A stretch of 64,000 bases of DNA, taken from NCBI GenBank assembly GCA_964489735.1, contig CAZBAL010000007.1, positions 7,409 through 71,408 of the forward strand, given 5' to 3'. The translations under genes and the position numbers were made by a program. Under the pieces are notes generated by a model. It saw only the letters and a program-made list of their open reading frames with translations. It had not been told where the DNA came from and did no database searches. Source of the stretch: Andreesenia sp964489735 (GTDB lineage Bacteria > Bacillota > Clostridia > Tissierellales > Gottschalkiaceae). Below are positions 35,059 through 44,578 of this stretch, piece after piece (position 1 is the first letter of the stretch; each line of letters opens with the position of its first letter).

Positions 35059-35816
35059 TTTGGATAGTTGGAGGCACTAGTGAAACTAGAGAACTGCTGG
35101 ATTTGATTGAAGACAGATGCAATGATATGAAGAACATTAGAATAATAATCACTGTAGCAACTGAAGAAGGCAAAAAGCAGATTGAAATGAATCGAAATGA
35201 TAAGCTATGTAATTATGAGATAGCCGTCATACGAATGGGCACTCTTGAGATGGAACAATTTATAGAAGAGAACCAAATAAAAACAGTGGTTGATTTAAGC
35301 CATCCTTATGCTGTGGAAGTCAGTAAAAATGCAAGAGAAGCTGCTAGTAATAAAGGATGTAAATATATCAGGTTTGTTAGAGAAGAAGCAGATACAGAAG
35401 ATACTGTAATATTGAAAGATACAGATGAAGCTAGAAACTATCTGTCAGAAGTTGATGGAACAGTATTTTTCACTACTGGCAGCAAGGATATTCCGGTCTT
35501 TGAAAGTGAACGAAAAAATAATAGATTTATCTATCGAATACTTCCTGCAGAGCAGGGAATAAGAATATGTAAAGACAATGATATAGATTTGAAGGACATC
35601 GTTGGGATTATGGGACCATTTAGTAAAGAGTTCAATACGGCTATGTTCAGAAACTATGAGGCTGACTATGTAGTCATGAAAAACAGTGGTAAAAGCGGTG
35701 GAACGCTTGAAAAGATTGAAGCGTGTAAAGAGCTTGGAATAAAGGCGCTTCTCATAGGAAGGCCAGAAGATAATGGAATTAGAAGTTTAAGAGAAATTGT
35801 GGAGCTGATAGAATGA
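35055..35816 (+). CDS. cbiJ: Cobalt-precorrin-6A reductase
   Basis: The 253-residue protein starts with WIVGGTSETRELLD, the nucleotide-binding loop of CbiJ/CobK. It also carries VVDLSHPYAVEVSKNA, FTTGSKDIPVF, MGPFSKEFN and VMKNSGKSGG. It reduces the macrocycle with NAD(P)H. A TTG start overlaps the cbiH stop by 4 bases, and its own stop overlaps the hemA ATG. Confidence 0.94.
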   Translation: MIWIVGGTSETRELLDLIEDRCNDMKNIRIIITVATEEGKKQIEMNRNDKLCNYEIAVIRMGTLEMEQFIEENQIKTVVDLSHPYAVEVSKNAREAASNKGCKYIRFVREEADTEDTVILKDTDEARNYLSEVDGTVFFTTGSKDIPVFESERKNNRFIYRILPAEQGIRICKDNDIDLKDIVGIMGPFSKEFNTAMFRNYEADYVVMKNSGKSGGTLEKIEACKELGIKALLIGRPEDNGIRSLREIVELIE

Positions 35817-36997
35817 TTCAGTCAATTGGAGTAGATCATAGACTGCCTATAGAGATTAGAGAGCAGTTTTCTGTAATAAACAAAAGAATAGAATCAAATT
35901 TGGATGAACTGTCAAACGTTTCATATGAAACAGTTTTGCTGAGCACATGTAATAGAACGGAGATATATTTCATAGCTGACACTATGGGTGATGAGATAAT
36001 AGATGAAATATTTGATACCATGAACTGGGATAAGAGACTTAAAGAATATACTTTTTATAAAAATGAAGAGGAAACGGTAATTCATCTAATGCAGCTGGTT
36101 TGTGGTTTTGATTCATTAATCAGAGGAGAAGATCAGATTTTATCACAGGTAAAAAAAGCTTACGAACTATCTCTTAAAAATGGGAGTCTTGGAAGTGAAT
36201 TTTCAAGGCTTTTTAAAAAGGTTATAAGATGCGGAAAAGAGTTTAGACAAGCTACACAGTTACACAGAATTCCTATATCATATTCATCTATATCTGTGAA
36301 CGAGAGCATAAAGAGAGGCTTTACTAGGTTCATGGTAGTAGGTTATGGGGAAGTAGGAAAGCTTACACTTAAATATATTCTTTCAAATAGGTTTGAAAAA
36401 GTATACGTGGTTGTAAGAGATGAAAATGAGGCTGATTTCTTTGACCCTAGAGTGGAGTTTATAAGCTTTAAGGAAAGAGAAAGCTATTATGACAAAGTAG
36501 AAAGCATAATAACTGCAACATCTGCTCCGCATACGGTGATAGAGAGCTCAGAAAAACTGAAAAACAAAGTGATTTTTGACCTTGCTGTGCCTAGAGATGT
36601 GGCTCAGGAAGTTTACTTGGATAAAACCGTTGAAATATATAATGTCGATAAGCTGGATGATATGGACCATGAAAATCAGCTCAAAAGAAAAAGGATAATG
36701 GAGAAGAACAGATATATTATTGATAAATATGTAAAAGAGTTTACAGACTGGAAATCAACTAAGGAAATAATCCCTTGTATTCTCCAGATGAAAGAAAAAA
36801 AAGAGGAAATAGTTGATAAAAGACATAAAGTGTTTGTAAATAAAATTCAAACTAAAGATAATATTGAGTTCTCCAGGGTTCTGATGGATAGCACGGCAAA
36901 TGCATATTTAAACAGAGCAATAGAAGTCCTCAAAGAGGAGTATCTGAAAGGAAATGGAGAGGCATGTCTGGAAATAATAAAGAGAATATTCATATGA
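35813..36997 (+). CDS. hemA: Glutamyl-tRNA reductase
   Basis: The 394-residue protein has LLSTCNRTEIY with the nucleophilic Cys46, GFDSLIRGEDQILSQVKKAY, and a nucleotide-binding region VVGYGEVGKL. It makes glutamate semialdehyde, the first committed tetrapyrrole step. The glycine-rich NADPH loop is slightly degenerate (GYGEVG) as in other clostridial HemA. It overlaps genes on both sides by 4 bases. Confidence 0.95.
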   Translation: MIQSIGVDHRLPIEIREQFSVINKRIESNLDELSNVSYETVLLSTCNRTEIYFIADTMGDEIIDEIFDTMNWDKRLKEYTFYKNEEETVIHLMQLVCGFDSLIRGEDQILSQVKKAYELSLKNGSLGSEFSRLFKKVIRCGKEFRQATQLHRIPISYSSISVNESIKRGFTRFMVVGYGEVGKLTLKYILSNRFEKVYVVVRDENEADFFDPRVEFISFKERESYYDKVESIITATSAPHTVIESSEKLKNKVIFDLAVPRDVAQEVYLDKTVEIYNVDKLDDMDHENQLKRKRIMEKNRYIIDKYVKEFTDWKSTKEIIPCILQMKEKKEEIVDKRHKVFVNKIQTKDNIEFSRVLMDSTANAYLNRAIEVLKEEYLKGNGEACLEIIKRIFI

Positions 36998-37638
36998 AGT
37001 TAAAGCCGCTGAATATATCGAATAAAGTGAGAGTGTTGATATTAGGTGGAGGAAATGCAGCAGGGATAAAGTACAGATCGTTCGATAAAAAGGATTTTCA
37101 TATAGATATATATTCAGAAGAGGTAACAGACGAATATATCCGAAAGAGTTTAGTAGAAAAGCCCAGAGAAGGACAAAAAAATACGAGAATCAAAGATTTT
37201 GAAGATATTGATTTTACAGACTATGGAATCATTGTGATTGCGACAGATAATGATGAGTTCAATCTGAGTATCAGGAAAAGGTGTATCGAGTTAAATAAGC
37301 TATTTGTATACTGTCCAGACTTCAGAAAAGGAAGCATGACTGTTCCAATAGAGATTGAAACTGATACGATAACAGCTTCTATCGGGACTAAAGCAGGCAG
37401 TCCTGAGACAGCGAGATATATGTCACGAAAACTCAAAGAATTCTTACGGGATTATGATGACTTTATAGAGTATATTATAGATATCAGATATCGTATAAAA
37501 GAAGCAATGAAGAGGAAGGAAGTCATGAGATTTATTAATTCTGATGACTTTTATTTCTTTTACACCGAAGGAAAAGCAGATTTAATTTTAAGAATGTTTT
37601 ATGGAGATGATATTTTTGAAGATAATAGTTGGGACTAG
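36994..37638 (+). CDS. Precorrin-2 dehydrogenase (siroheme synthase N-domain)
   Basis: The 214-residue protein opens with an NAD-binding Rossmann motif VLILGGGNAAGIK and continues with IIVIATDNDEFN and TVPIEIETDTITASIGTKAG, typical of the Met8p/SirC/CysG-N family. It oxidises precorrin-2 to sirohydrochlorin, the substrate of CbiX. ATG 36994 overlaps the hemA stop (ATGA); an ATG at 36964 with GGAG is also possible and would add 10 residues. The gene overlaps hemC by 23 bases. Confidence 0.88.
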   Translation: MKLKPLNISNKVRVLILGGGNAAGIKYRSFDKKDFHIDIYSEEVTDEYIRKSLVEKPREGQKNTRIKDFEDIDFTDYGIIVIATDNDEFNLSIRKRCIELNKLFVYCPDFRKGSMTVPIEIETDTITASIGTKAGSPETARYMSRKLKEFLRDYDDFIEYIIDIRYRIKEAMKRKEVMRFINSDDFYFFYTEGKADLILRMFYGDDIFEDNSWD

Positions 37639-38488
37639 GAGGTCACTTTTAGCTCAGGCGCAAGCTGATTATGTAATAGAAAGAATAGAAAAAGACCTGA
37701 ACTTTAAAGGTGAGAAGCTGCTTATTGAAACACTAGGAGATAAGAGATTGGATGTGACTATAGATAAGATAGGCGGTAAGGGAGTGTTCATAAAGGAAAT
37801 AGAATACTCTCTATTAGAAGGCACATCGCACTGTGCAGTTCACAGTATGAAGGATATGCCCTTTGAGCTGGCAGAACCGTTTTCATTATCGGCAATTCCT
37901 GTAAGAGAGGACGTCACAGATTCTTTTATAGGCAGGGATGGTATTTCGTTTTCAGATTTACCCCAAAATGCAGTGGTTGGCACATCGAGCATAAGAAGAA
38001 GAGTGATGATAAATGAGATTAGGCCGGATATAAAAGTTGTTCCAGTTAGAGGTAATATTCAGACAAGAATCAGTAAGATAGAATCTGAAAATTTATCAGG
38101 GATAATATTGGCTACAGCTGGTCTAAAAAGGATGGGACTTGAAAATCTGATTACAGAGATATTTAATCCGGAAACATTTGTGCCAGCAGTCGGTCAAGGA
38201 GCTCTTGGTGTCGAGACACTGAAAAACTCGGAATACGATATCTATATCAGAAAGCTTGATAATCCTGTAGAGAGAAAGAGAATTGAAGCAGAGAGAAGCT
38301 TTATGAGAAGATTAAACGGTGGATGTCATGTTCCAATTGGAACGTATTCGACTGTAGAAAGTGATGAAATATACATTATAGGAATGTTTGAAGTGGACGG
38401 AAAGCTTGTCCGAAAAGATATAAACGGAAAACTTGAAGATGGAATTAAACTTGGAGAAAAGCTCGCAGAAAAAATATTGAAAGCCTAA
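37616..38488 (+). CDS. hemC: Porphobilinogen deaminase (hydroxymethylbilane synthase)
   Basis: The TTG at 37616 gives the standard start KIIVGTRRSLLAQAQADYV; the open frame continues 15 bases upstream. HSMKDMPFE, VGTSSIRRR and the cofactor cysteine in RRLNGGCHVPIG near residue 240 are present in 290 residues. It links four porphobilinogens. It is followed directly by a run of N, so the context after it is uncertain. Confidence 0.95.
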   Translation: MKIIVGTRRSLLAQAQADYVIERIEKDLNFKGEKLLIETLGDKRLDVTIDKIGGKGVFIKEIEYSLLEGTSHCAVHSMKDMPFELAEPFSLSAIPVREDVTDSFIGRDGISFSDLPQNAVVGTSSIRRRVMINEIRPDIKVVPVRGNIQTRISKIESENLSGIILATAGLKRMGLENLITEIFNPETFVPAVGQGALGVETLKNSEYDIYIRKLDNPVERKRIEAERSFMRRLNGGCHVPIGTYSTVESDEIYIIGMFEVDGKLVRKDINGKLEDGIKLGEKLAEKILKA

Positions 38489-38492
38489 TATT

Positions 38493-38592
38493 NNNNNNNN
38501 NNNNNNNNNNNNNNNNNNNNNNNNNNNNNNNNNNNNNNNNNNNNNNNNNNNNNNNNNNNNNNNNNNNNNNNNNNNNNNNNNNNNNNNNNNNN
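38493..38592. other. Assembly gap (100 N)
   Basis: Exactly 100 undetermined bases, the common placeholder for a gap of unknown length, between hemC and cobA-hemD. Both flanking genes look complete. Whether any gene is missing cannot be told. Confidence 0.99.
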
Positions 38593-38616
38593 TATGAGTA
38601 TAGGGAAGTGATAAAT

Positions 38617-40083
38617 TTGGGTAAGGTGTATTTAATTGGAGCAGGACCAGGTGATGAAGACCTTGTTACGGTGAAAGCTGTAAAAGCAATAGAAGAATGT
38701 GATGCACTGATGTATGACAGGCTGGCACCGAAATCTCTTCTGAGATATGCGAAAGAAAACTGTGAAATTTATTATTGTGGAAAAACGCCCAATAATCACT
38801 ATATGAAGCAGGATGAGATAAATAGAATGCTTATAGAGCTAGCTCAATCAGGAAAAACCGTTGGGAGAGTGAAGGGTGGAGATCCTTATATTTTTGGAAG
38901 AGGTGGAGAAGAAGCTTTAGAACTCAGAGCTGAAGGTATAGAGTTTGAAACTATATCGGGAGTAACTTCACCGGCAGCTGTTTTAAATTATGCAGGAATT
39001 CCCATGACTCATAGAGGAATATCGCAGAGCTTTCATGTTTTCACAGCAATGACCGCTGAAAAACTTGATATAGATTGGGACTGTGTTGTAAAGCTCAAAG
39101 GGACATTGATATTTATGATGGGACTTTCAAATTTAGAGCTTATATGCGAAAAATTAGCTGAATCAGGACTTTCAAAAGAAACTCCAGCGGCGGTTGTAAT
39201 GAAGGGTACAACCTCTAAGCAGAAAAAAGTAATTGGTAATCTAGAGAATATATCGGAAAAGACTAGAGAAGCAGGACTTGAATCACCTTGTATAATCGCT
39301 TTTGGAGAAACCATATCACTTAATGAAAAACTTGACTGGTATGAACGAAAACCTCTTTTCGGAAGGAATATATGCATAACTAGATCAAAAAAACAGTCTG
39401 AGGAATGTAGAGAGAAGTTAAAAGATCTTGGAGCGGAAGTTACTGAAATCAACTCCATAGAAACGGAGTTGATAGCCGACAGCATAGAGCCTTTTATAGA
39501 TCGATTAAATGAATATGACTATGTAGTCTTAAATTCTGTAAATGGAGTGGAATATTTCTTCGACGAGCTTCAAAAAAGAAATGTGGACATAAGGACTATA
39601 AGAGCAGAATTCCCTGCAATAGGAGAAAAAACTGCTGAAGCAATTAAGATGAGAGGTATAATTCCATCTTTGATAGCATCTGATTTTACACTAGAAGGCA
39701 TGTATGATTCATTAAAGGACATTGTACATCGAGACGAGAATGTACTCATACCCAAATCTGAAAGTGGAAGATCTTATCTGATTGAAAGATTGAAAGAAGA
39801 TGGATTAAATGTTGATTCTTTCAGTCTATATAGGACAGTGTGCGGAGATAAAGGAGTATATGAAGATTTAAGTGAAGTGGATACTATAATGTTTACTAGT
39901 CCTTCAACTGTTAGAAATATGATAGAACTGTATGGAGAAGACGAAATAAAAGAAAAGTCTATTTTGAGCATAGGGCCCATAACTTCAAAAGAGCTTGATA
40001 AATGGAATATAGATTATACCATAAGTGAAAAATGCAGTATAGACGGTTTAATAGATAAACTCATCAGGGTGCAACTGAAATAA
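38617..40083 (+). CDS. cobA-hemD: Fused uroporphyrinogen-III methyltransferase and synthase
   Basis: Residues 1-240 are the SAM-dependent methyltransferase (VYLIGAGPGDEDLVTVKAV, MYDRLAPKSLL, GRVKGGDPYIFGRGGEEAL, GVTSPAAVLNYAGIPMTHR). Residues 245-488 form the HemD domain (ITRSKKQSEE start and TSPSTVRNMIELYG near the end). The protein closes the ring to uroporphyrinogen III and then methylates it to precorrin-2. TTG 38617 has AGGGAAGTGAT ahead of it; GTG 38608 lies within that site. This fusion is common in Clostridia. Confidence 0.94.
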   Translation: MGKVYLIGAGPGDEDLVTVKAVKAIEECDALMYDRLAPKSLLRYAKENCEIYYCGKTPNNHYMKQDEINRMLIELAQSGKTVGRVKGGDPYIFGRGGEEALELRAEGIEFETISGVTSPAAVLNYAGIPMTHRGISQSFHVFTAMTAEKLDIDWDCVVKLKGTLIFMMGLSNLELICEKLAESGLSKETPAAVVMKGTTSKQKKVIGNLENISEKTREAGLESPCIIAFGETISLNEKLDWYERKPLFGRNICITRSKKQSEECREKLKDLGAEVTEINSIETELIADSIEPFIDRLNEYDYVVLNSVNGVEYFFDELQKRNVDIRTIRAEFPAIGEKTAEAIKMRGIIPSLIASDFTLEGMYDSLKDIVHRDENVLIPKSESGRSYLIERLKEDGLNVDSFSLYRTVCGDKGVYEDLSEVDTIMFTSPSTVRNMIELYGEDEIKEKSILSIGPITSKELDKWNIDYTISEKCSIDGLIDKLIRVQLK

Positions 40084-40173
40084 GATAAGAGTAGTTATAA
40101 AATGGAGTAAAATCAAGGTCACAATTTAAGAGAATTAATTGGGAATAATAGTAAAAGAACAGGAGAATACAAT

Positions 40174-41139
40174 ATGTATAAGAGACACAGAAGATTGAGA
40201 ATGAACGAAGGAATCAGATCTATGATTGCTGAGACCAGTCTTTCAGCTTCAGATTTCATATATCCTATTTTCGTAGTTGAAGGGGAGAATATAAAGGAAG
40301 AAATAGATGGATTGCCTGGAAACTATCACTATTCGGTAGATATGCTAAAAGATATAATCGGTAAAGTCAAATCTGCAGGAGTGAAATCAGTACTGCTTTT
40401 TGGAATTCCAGACTCTAAAGATGATAAAGCTAGTTCAGCCTGGGATGAAAACGGAATAGTGCAAAGAGCTATAAGAAAAACTAAGGAAATAGACAGCGAA
40501 ATCTATGTGATAACAGATGTTTGTATGTGTCAATACACTGATCATGGACACTGTGGAATACTAGATCATGAAACAATAGATAATGATGCTACACTGGAGT
40601 ATCTTTCTAAAATAGCATTATCTCACGCGAAAGCAGGTGCGGATATGGTAGCTCCATCTGATATGATGGATGGAAGAGTATCAGATATCAGAAAGACCTT
40701 GGATGAAAATGGATTTAAGGATACTGCGATAATGGCTTACTCTGCAAAATATGCTTCAGCATTTTATGGCCCTTTCAGATCGGCAGCAGGTTCAAAGCCT
40801 CAGTTTGGAGATAGAAAGACATATCAGATGGATATATCAAACTCTAGAGAAGCAATGAGTGAAATAAGAGAGGATATTGAGGAAGGAGCAGATATAGTTA
40901 TGGTGAAACCTGCACTTTCATACCTTGATATAATAGCAAAATCCAGAGATAGATTTGATACACCGATAGCAGCTTACAACGTCAGTGGAGAGTATTCGAT
41001 GATTAAAAATGCTGGTAAGATGGGCATAATTGATGAGAAAAAAATAGCTTTAGAAGTTCTGACTTCTATTAAAAGAGCAGGAGCAGATTTAATAATAACC
41101 TATTATGCATTAGAAGCTTCAGCATGGCTAAAAGAATAA
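40174..41139 (+). CDS. hemB: Delta-aminolevulinate dehydratase (porphobilinogen synthase)
   Basis: The 321-residue protein has the zinc-type cysteine cluster DVCMCQYTDHGHCGI near residue 118 and the active-site lysines in YSAKYASAFYGPFR and VMVKPALSYLD. It condenses two aminolevulinates to porphobilinogen. ATG follows AGGAGAA. It belongs to the operon with hemL. Confidence 0.96.
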   Translation: MYKRHRRLRMNEGIRSMIAETSLSASDFIYPIFVVEGENIKEEIDGLPGNYHYSVDMLKDIIGKVKSAGVKSVLLFGIPDSKDDKASSAWDENGIVQRAIRKTKEIDSEIYVITDVCMCQYTDHGHCGILDHETIDNDATLEYLSKIALSHAKAGADMVAPSDMMDGRVSDIRKTLDENGFKDTAIMAYSAKYASAFYGPFRSAAGSKPQFGDRKTYQMDISNSREAMSEIREDIEEGADIVMVKPALSYLDIIAKSRDRFDTPIAAYNVSGEYSMIKNAGKMGIIDEKKIALEVLTSIKRAGADLIITYYALEASAWLKE

Positions 41140-41199
41140 AATGATAGTATTTCAGTAGAACTGACTGAAAGATTAAGGAAAATGGAGGAACAGTGCTAA

Positions 41200-42489
41200 A
41201 TGAATGATAATACGAAAAACAATAAAAACAGCATTATATTTGAAGAGTCCAAAATATATATGCCAGGTGGAGTAAATAGTCCAGTTAGAGCCTATAGAGG
41301 AATGGGAATGACACCTCCTATAATAAAAGAGGGAAAAGGCGCATATATAATCGATGAAGATGGAAATAAGTATACAGACTATGTTGGAGCTTGGGGTCCT
41401 GCTGTACTAGGACAGGCAGATGATGATGTATTAAGAGCAATCAAGGAGACAGCAGAAAAAGGCATTTCTTTTGGTAGTCCAACAGAGCTTGAGCTGAAGA
41501 TGGCTAAACATATATGCACTACTGTGGACAATATAGATATGATAAGAATGGTGAACTCTGGAACAGAGGCAACTATGAGTGCGGCTAGACTTGCAAGAGG
41601 ATATACGGACAGAAAGAAGATTTTGAAGTTTGAAGGATGCTATCATGGACATTACGATGGTTTTCTTATAAGTGCAGGTTCAGGGGTTCTCACTGAAGGA
41701 ATACCAGGTTCAAAAGGAGTTCCGGAGGAAATAATAGCCAACACACTACTAGCTAAATTTAATGATATAAACAGTATTGAAGAGGTTTTTAGTAAGTATG
41801 GAGATGAGATTGCCGGAGTTATAATAGAGCCGATTGCAGGAAACATGGGAGTAGTTAAGGCAAAGAAAGAATTTATCTTGAGGCTGAAAGAGCTATGTGT
41901 AGAGTATGGCTCTGTTCTAATTTATGATGAAGTTATGACAGGCTTCAGAGTCTCATATCAAGGAGCTCAGTCCATTTATGGAGTAGAGCCGGATTTGACT
42001 ACATTTGCAAAGGTGATGGGAGGAGGACTTCCTTCAGGAGCATATGGCGGTAAGAGAGAGATAATGGAAAATTTATCGCCATTAGGAGAAGTGTATCAGG
42101 CAGGAACGATGTCAGGTAATCCTATAGTCATGGCAGCAGGATATACTGCAATAAAGAAACTGTATGAAAATCAGGAGTACTACACATACCTAGAGAAAAT
42201 AGGAAATATGCTAGAAGATGGAATAAAAGAGATATCCAAAGAAAAAGGGATTTCAACTGTCGTAAATAGAGCAGGTTCTATGATGACAGTCTTCTATAAT
42301 GATTTGGAAAAAGTCGAGACTTATGAAGACGCTCTGAAATCAGATGTTGATATGTACAATTCAGTGTTCAAACATATGCTGAAAAATGGAATGTATATAG
42401 CACCTTCACAGTTTGAAGCATTATTCTTATCGATAAAACACTCAGAGCAGGATATAGAAAAGTATCTTGAGATTTTAAGATCATATTAA
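41200..42489 (+). CDS. hemL: Glutamate-1-semialdehyde aminomutase
   Basis: The 429-residue PLP enzyme has PGGVNSPVRAYRGM near the start, VNSGTEATMSAARLARGYT, YDEVMTGFR, and the PLP lysine in TTFAKVMGGGLPSGAYGG. It makes 5-aminolevulinate. Length and all key residues are normal. It is the last gene before a terminator, so the operon runs from cbiH to hemL. Confidence 0.96.
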   Translation: MNDNTKNNKNSIIFEESKIYMPGGVNSPVRAYRGMGMTPPIIKEGKGAYIIDEDGNKYTDYVGAWGPAVLGQADDDVLRAIKETAEKGISFGSPTELELKMAKHICTTVDNIDMIRMVNSGTEATMSAARLARGYTDRKKILKFEGCYHGHYDGFLISAGSGVLTEGIPGSKGVPEEIIANTLLAKFNDINSIEEVFSKYGDEIAGVIIEPIAGNMGVVKAKKEFILRLKELCVEYGSVLIYDEVMTGFRVSYQGAQSIYGVEPDLTTFAKVMGGGLPSGAYGGKREIMENLSPLGEVYQAGTMSGNPIVMAAGYTAIKKLYENQEYYTYLEKIGNMLEDGIKEISKEKGISTVVNRAGSMMTVFYNDLEKVETYEDALKSDVDMYNSVFKHMLKNGMYIAPSQFEALFLSIKHSEQDIEKYLEILRSY

Positions 42490-42522
42490 GATTTTACTAT
42501 TTGAATCCTTGAATTTTTTATC

Positions 42523-42616
42523 TATACAGAGAGAACATATAATTCAAATTAGTCGAGTAGGACGAGCCAACGAAACAAATTCTTTAGATACGGAGAGAAC
42601 ATATAATTAAAACTAG
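42523..42616. repeat. Imperfect 30-base direct repeat after hemL
   Basis: A unit with the core GAGAGAACATATAATT starts near 42523 and again near 42587, 64 bases apart, with a few mismatches. It contains a TATAAT-like box, but I see no convincing -35 and no gene start before the terminator that follows. Confidence 0.6.
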
Positions 42617-42645
42617 TTAGTGTGACTGGTCAACAATAAAGAAAA

Positions 42646-42697
42646 AACGAATAGCCATTATTAACTTTTTCAGTTAATACCGGTTATTCGTTTTATT
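42646..42697. terminator. Bidirectional terminator
   Basis: AACGAATAGCC (42646-42656) pairs with GGTTATTCGTT (42682-42692), and TTAACT/AGTTAA forms an inner stem. T runs occur on both strands, between hemL and the nitroreductase gene. Confidence 0.85.
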
Positions 42698-42704
42698 TTA
42701 TATA

Positions 42705-43253
42705 TTATTCAATCCATTCTGTCAATTCGTCAATTTCCAAATGTTCTTTTTTGACTCCAATCTTCACTGGGAATCCTAAGACTAATCCTGTAACTAAATA
42801 GCTTCCCTCAGTATCGTCAATTCCAAGCCAGGATGCGATTTCTTTCTCATATTTAGCAAAATCACCTACCAGAATCGTACCCAAATTGAAATTTTCAGCT
42901 GCAAGTACTAGATTTTGTACTGCAGAACCTATTGAAATCAAATCCATTTCTTCAGTAATTTTAGAGTAATTTTCTTCATTTGATTTATACCTGTTAAAAA
43001 CAAGTATTACTGCTGATGCGTTTTTGATCGTGCTGAAATCAACATCAAATTTAAGGTTCAGTTTTTTCACATACTCAATCAGCTCATCCAGTTTTTTCTC
43101 TCTTACAACTACAAATTTCCAAGGTTGTCTGTTCTTTGCAGAAGGGGCATTAACAGCCATTTCTAAAATGTTTTCAATAATTATTTTTGGCAAAGATTGA
43201 TCATCAAATTCCTTTGTAACCGTTCGCTCTGTTATAGCGGTAAAGGTATCCAT
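42705..43253 (-). CDS. Nitroreductase-family protein
   Basis: ATG 43253 follows GGAGGAG. The 182-residue protein has the FMN-binding start TERTVTKEFDDQSLP, then MAVNAPSAKNRQPWKFVVV and SIGSAVQNLVLAAENFNLGT, typical of the nitroreductase fold. FMN-dependent NAD(P)H oxidation of an unknown electron acceptor is expected. It forms a single-gene unit. Confidence 0.88.
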   Translation of the reverse strand: MDTFTAITERTVTKEFDDQSLPKIIIENILEMAVNAPSAKNRQPWKFVVVREKKLDELIEYVKKLNLKFDVDFSTIKNASAVILVFNRYKSNEENYSKITEEMDLISIGSAVQNLVLAAENFNLGTILVGDFAKYEKEIASWLGIDDTEGSYLVTGLVLGFPVKIGVKKEHLEIDELTEWIE

Positions 43254-43475
43254 CTGTAACTCCTCCAATTTAAATAGCTCATATACTATCATTTTATAAT
43301 AAAATAGGTATAAGTTCAATCAATACATTAGTATAAATAATGAAAATGTATAAAGATTAATACAATCATATGGAGTGAAATGTTATATTTTGTATTTATA
43401 GGGTATAATCATATTAATAAATTTACTGATAAGCCCGGTAGGGGGTATTTAAACAATTGTACAGAGGTGAGTATA

Positions 43476-43742
43476 TTGACTTATAGATTGTTACTTATAT
43501 TTATTATTATTCTATCATACCTATTTTTTAGCAATGTGTTCTTAAGAGGAAGAGGAAGGAGTTTTTTCAATTCTTTAGAAAAAACACTGTTAGGATTAGG
43601 TATAAGTGTGCTATTATACTTAGTGCTAGGTTTTGTATTGGAAGGACCACTAGCAAGTTCTAGATATGTTGTATCCATATCAGACGGTATTCTTATAGGT
43701 TGGATAATTTCGCTGTTCAGACATATGTCTGAAACCAGCTGA
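43476..43742 (+). CDS. Small membrane protein of unknown function
   Basis: A TTG at 43476 follows AGAGGTGAG and gives 88 residues; the open frame extends to 43380 without another good ribosome site. Hydrophobic helices lie at about residues 3-20, 33-52 and 62-80, with basic RGRGR after the first. I recognise no family. It stands alone between divergent and convergent neighbours. Confidence 0.6.
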   Translation: MTYRLLLIFIIILSYLFFSNVFLRGRGRSFFNSLEKTLLGLGISVLLYLVLGFVLEGPLASSRYVVSISDGILIGWIISLFRHMSETS

Positions 43743-43770
43743 CAATTACTTTAAAATCAATAATGACATA

Positions 43771-43828
43771 AAAATCAGCGTATATAGATTCTGAAATTAC
43801 AAAGAATCTATATACGCTGATTTTGTTT
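43771..43828. terminator. Terminator with a perfect 22-bp stem
   Basis: The arms 43771-43792 and 43803-43824 are perfect complements (core ATCAGCGTATATAGATTC) with a 10-base loop and flanking A and T runs. It serves two convergent genes. Confidence 0.88.
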
Positions 43829-43832
43829 TAAT

Positions 43833-44567
43833 TTAGTTAGATGGATAGTAACATTTTCTGTCTAAATCCATAAGATAAGCAGCACCTGATATTGAGGTTC
43901 CATAAAATATTACTGGCTTTCCAATATCTAAAAAGTTCAAAATGCTGCCATTCAAAATAGTGCTTCCAGTACACAGAACTATATCTGCCCAATCGAGAAC
44001 AACTTCATCATATTTTTCAACACCATGCTCAATCAATACCCCATATCTTTCTTCGTTTACGTTAGCAGGATTTAAATCCAGAACGCGAAGTTCAACGGCA
44101 TCTTTGATATTTTCCAGTATTGCTGGCTGATATCCAATCAATGCAACTTTCTTACCAGGATGTTCTTCTTTAAAAAACTCATAAAAAGACTTTCCACATA
44201 GTTCAGGTTCATCATTTTTGCAGTGAATATTACCACATACAAGACCTAAATTAGAAAGAACAGCATTCATAGTTGAAATAAAAATTCCTTTATTGTAGTC
44301 ATCTTCAAGATCCAATTCTATAACATCTTTAATCTTTCCACTGAAATTACAGGGATAACTTGTAAAAGCTTGTCCTCTTGAACCTTTATAGCTAGCTTCA
44401 ATCATAATCTCCTTACCATCCAGTATTGGAAAGTCCTTTCTCTTGGTACTTCCTATGGCCTCTTCAGGAGTTAAAGACTTAGTTTCAATACTTATATCAT
44501 CGTCTACTAAGTTGTTTTCCTCTAGTATCTTTAAAAACCTTTTTCTAAGTTCATCATAAAAATCCAT
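43833..44567 (-). CDS. DUF364-type Rossmann-like protein (putative metal chelation)
   Basis: The 244-residue protein has an N-terminal DUF4213-like region (LTPEEAIGSTKRKDFPILDG, then GQAFTSYP) and a C-terminal DUF364 Rossmann-like domain (KVALIGYQPAILENI, LDWADIVLCTGSTILNGS, GTSISGAAYL). Such genes often sit by metal or oxyanion transporters; here it directly follows a tungstate/molybdate permease gene, consistent with cofactor handling. Function is unproven. ATG 44567 is preferred for its AGGAGG spacing. Confidence 0.83.
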   Translation of the reverse strand: MDFYDELRKRFLKILEENNLVDDDISIETKSLTPEEAIGSTKRKDFPILDGKEIMIEASYKGSRGQAFTSYPCNFSGKIKDVIELDLEDDYNKGIFISTMNAVLSNLGLVCGNIHCKNDEPELCGKSFYEFFKEEHPGKKVALIGYQPAILENIKDAVELRVLDLNPANVNEERYGVLIEHGVEKYDEVVLDWADIVLCTGSTILNGSILNFLDIGKPVIFYGTSISGAAYLMDLDRKCYYPSN

Positions 44568-44578
44568 AATCAATCCTC

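Noticed and set aside
39033..39485. Minus-strand open frame opposite cobA-hemD
   Set aside because: Shadow of a conserved fusion gene; no independent support.
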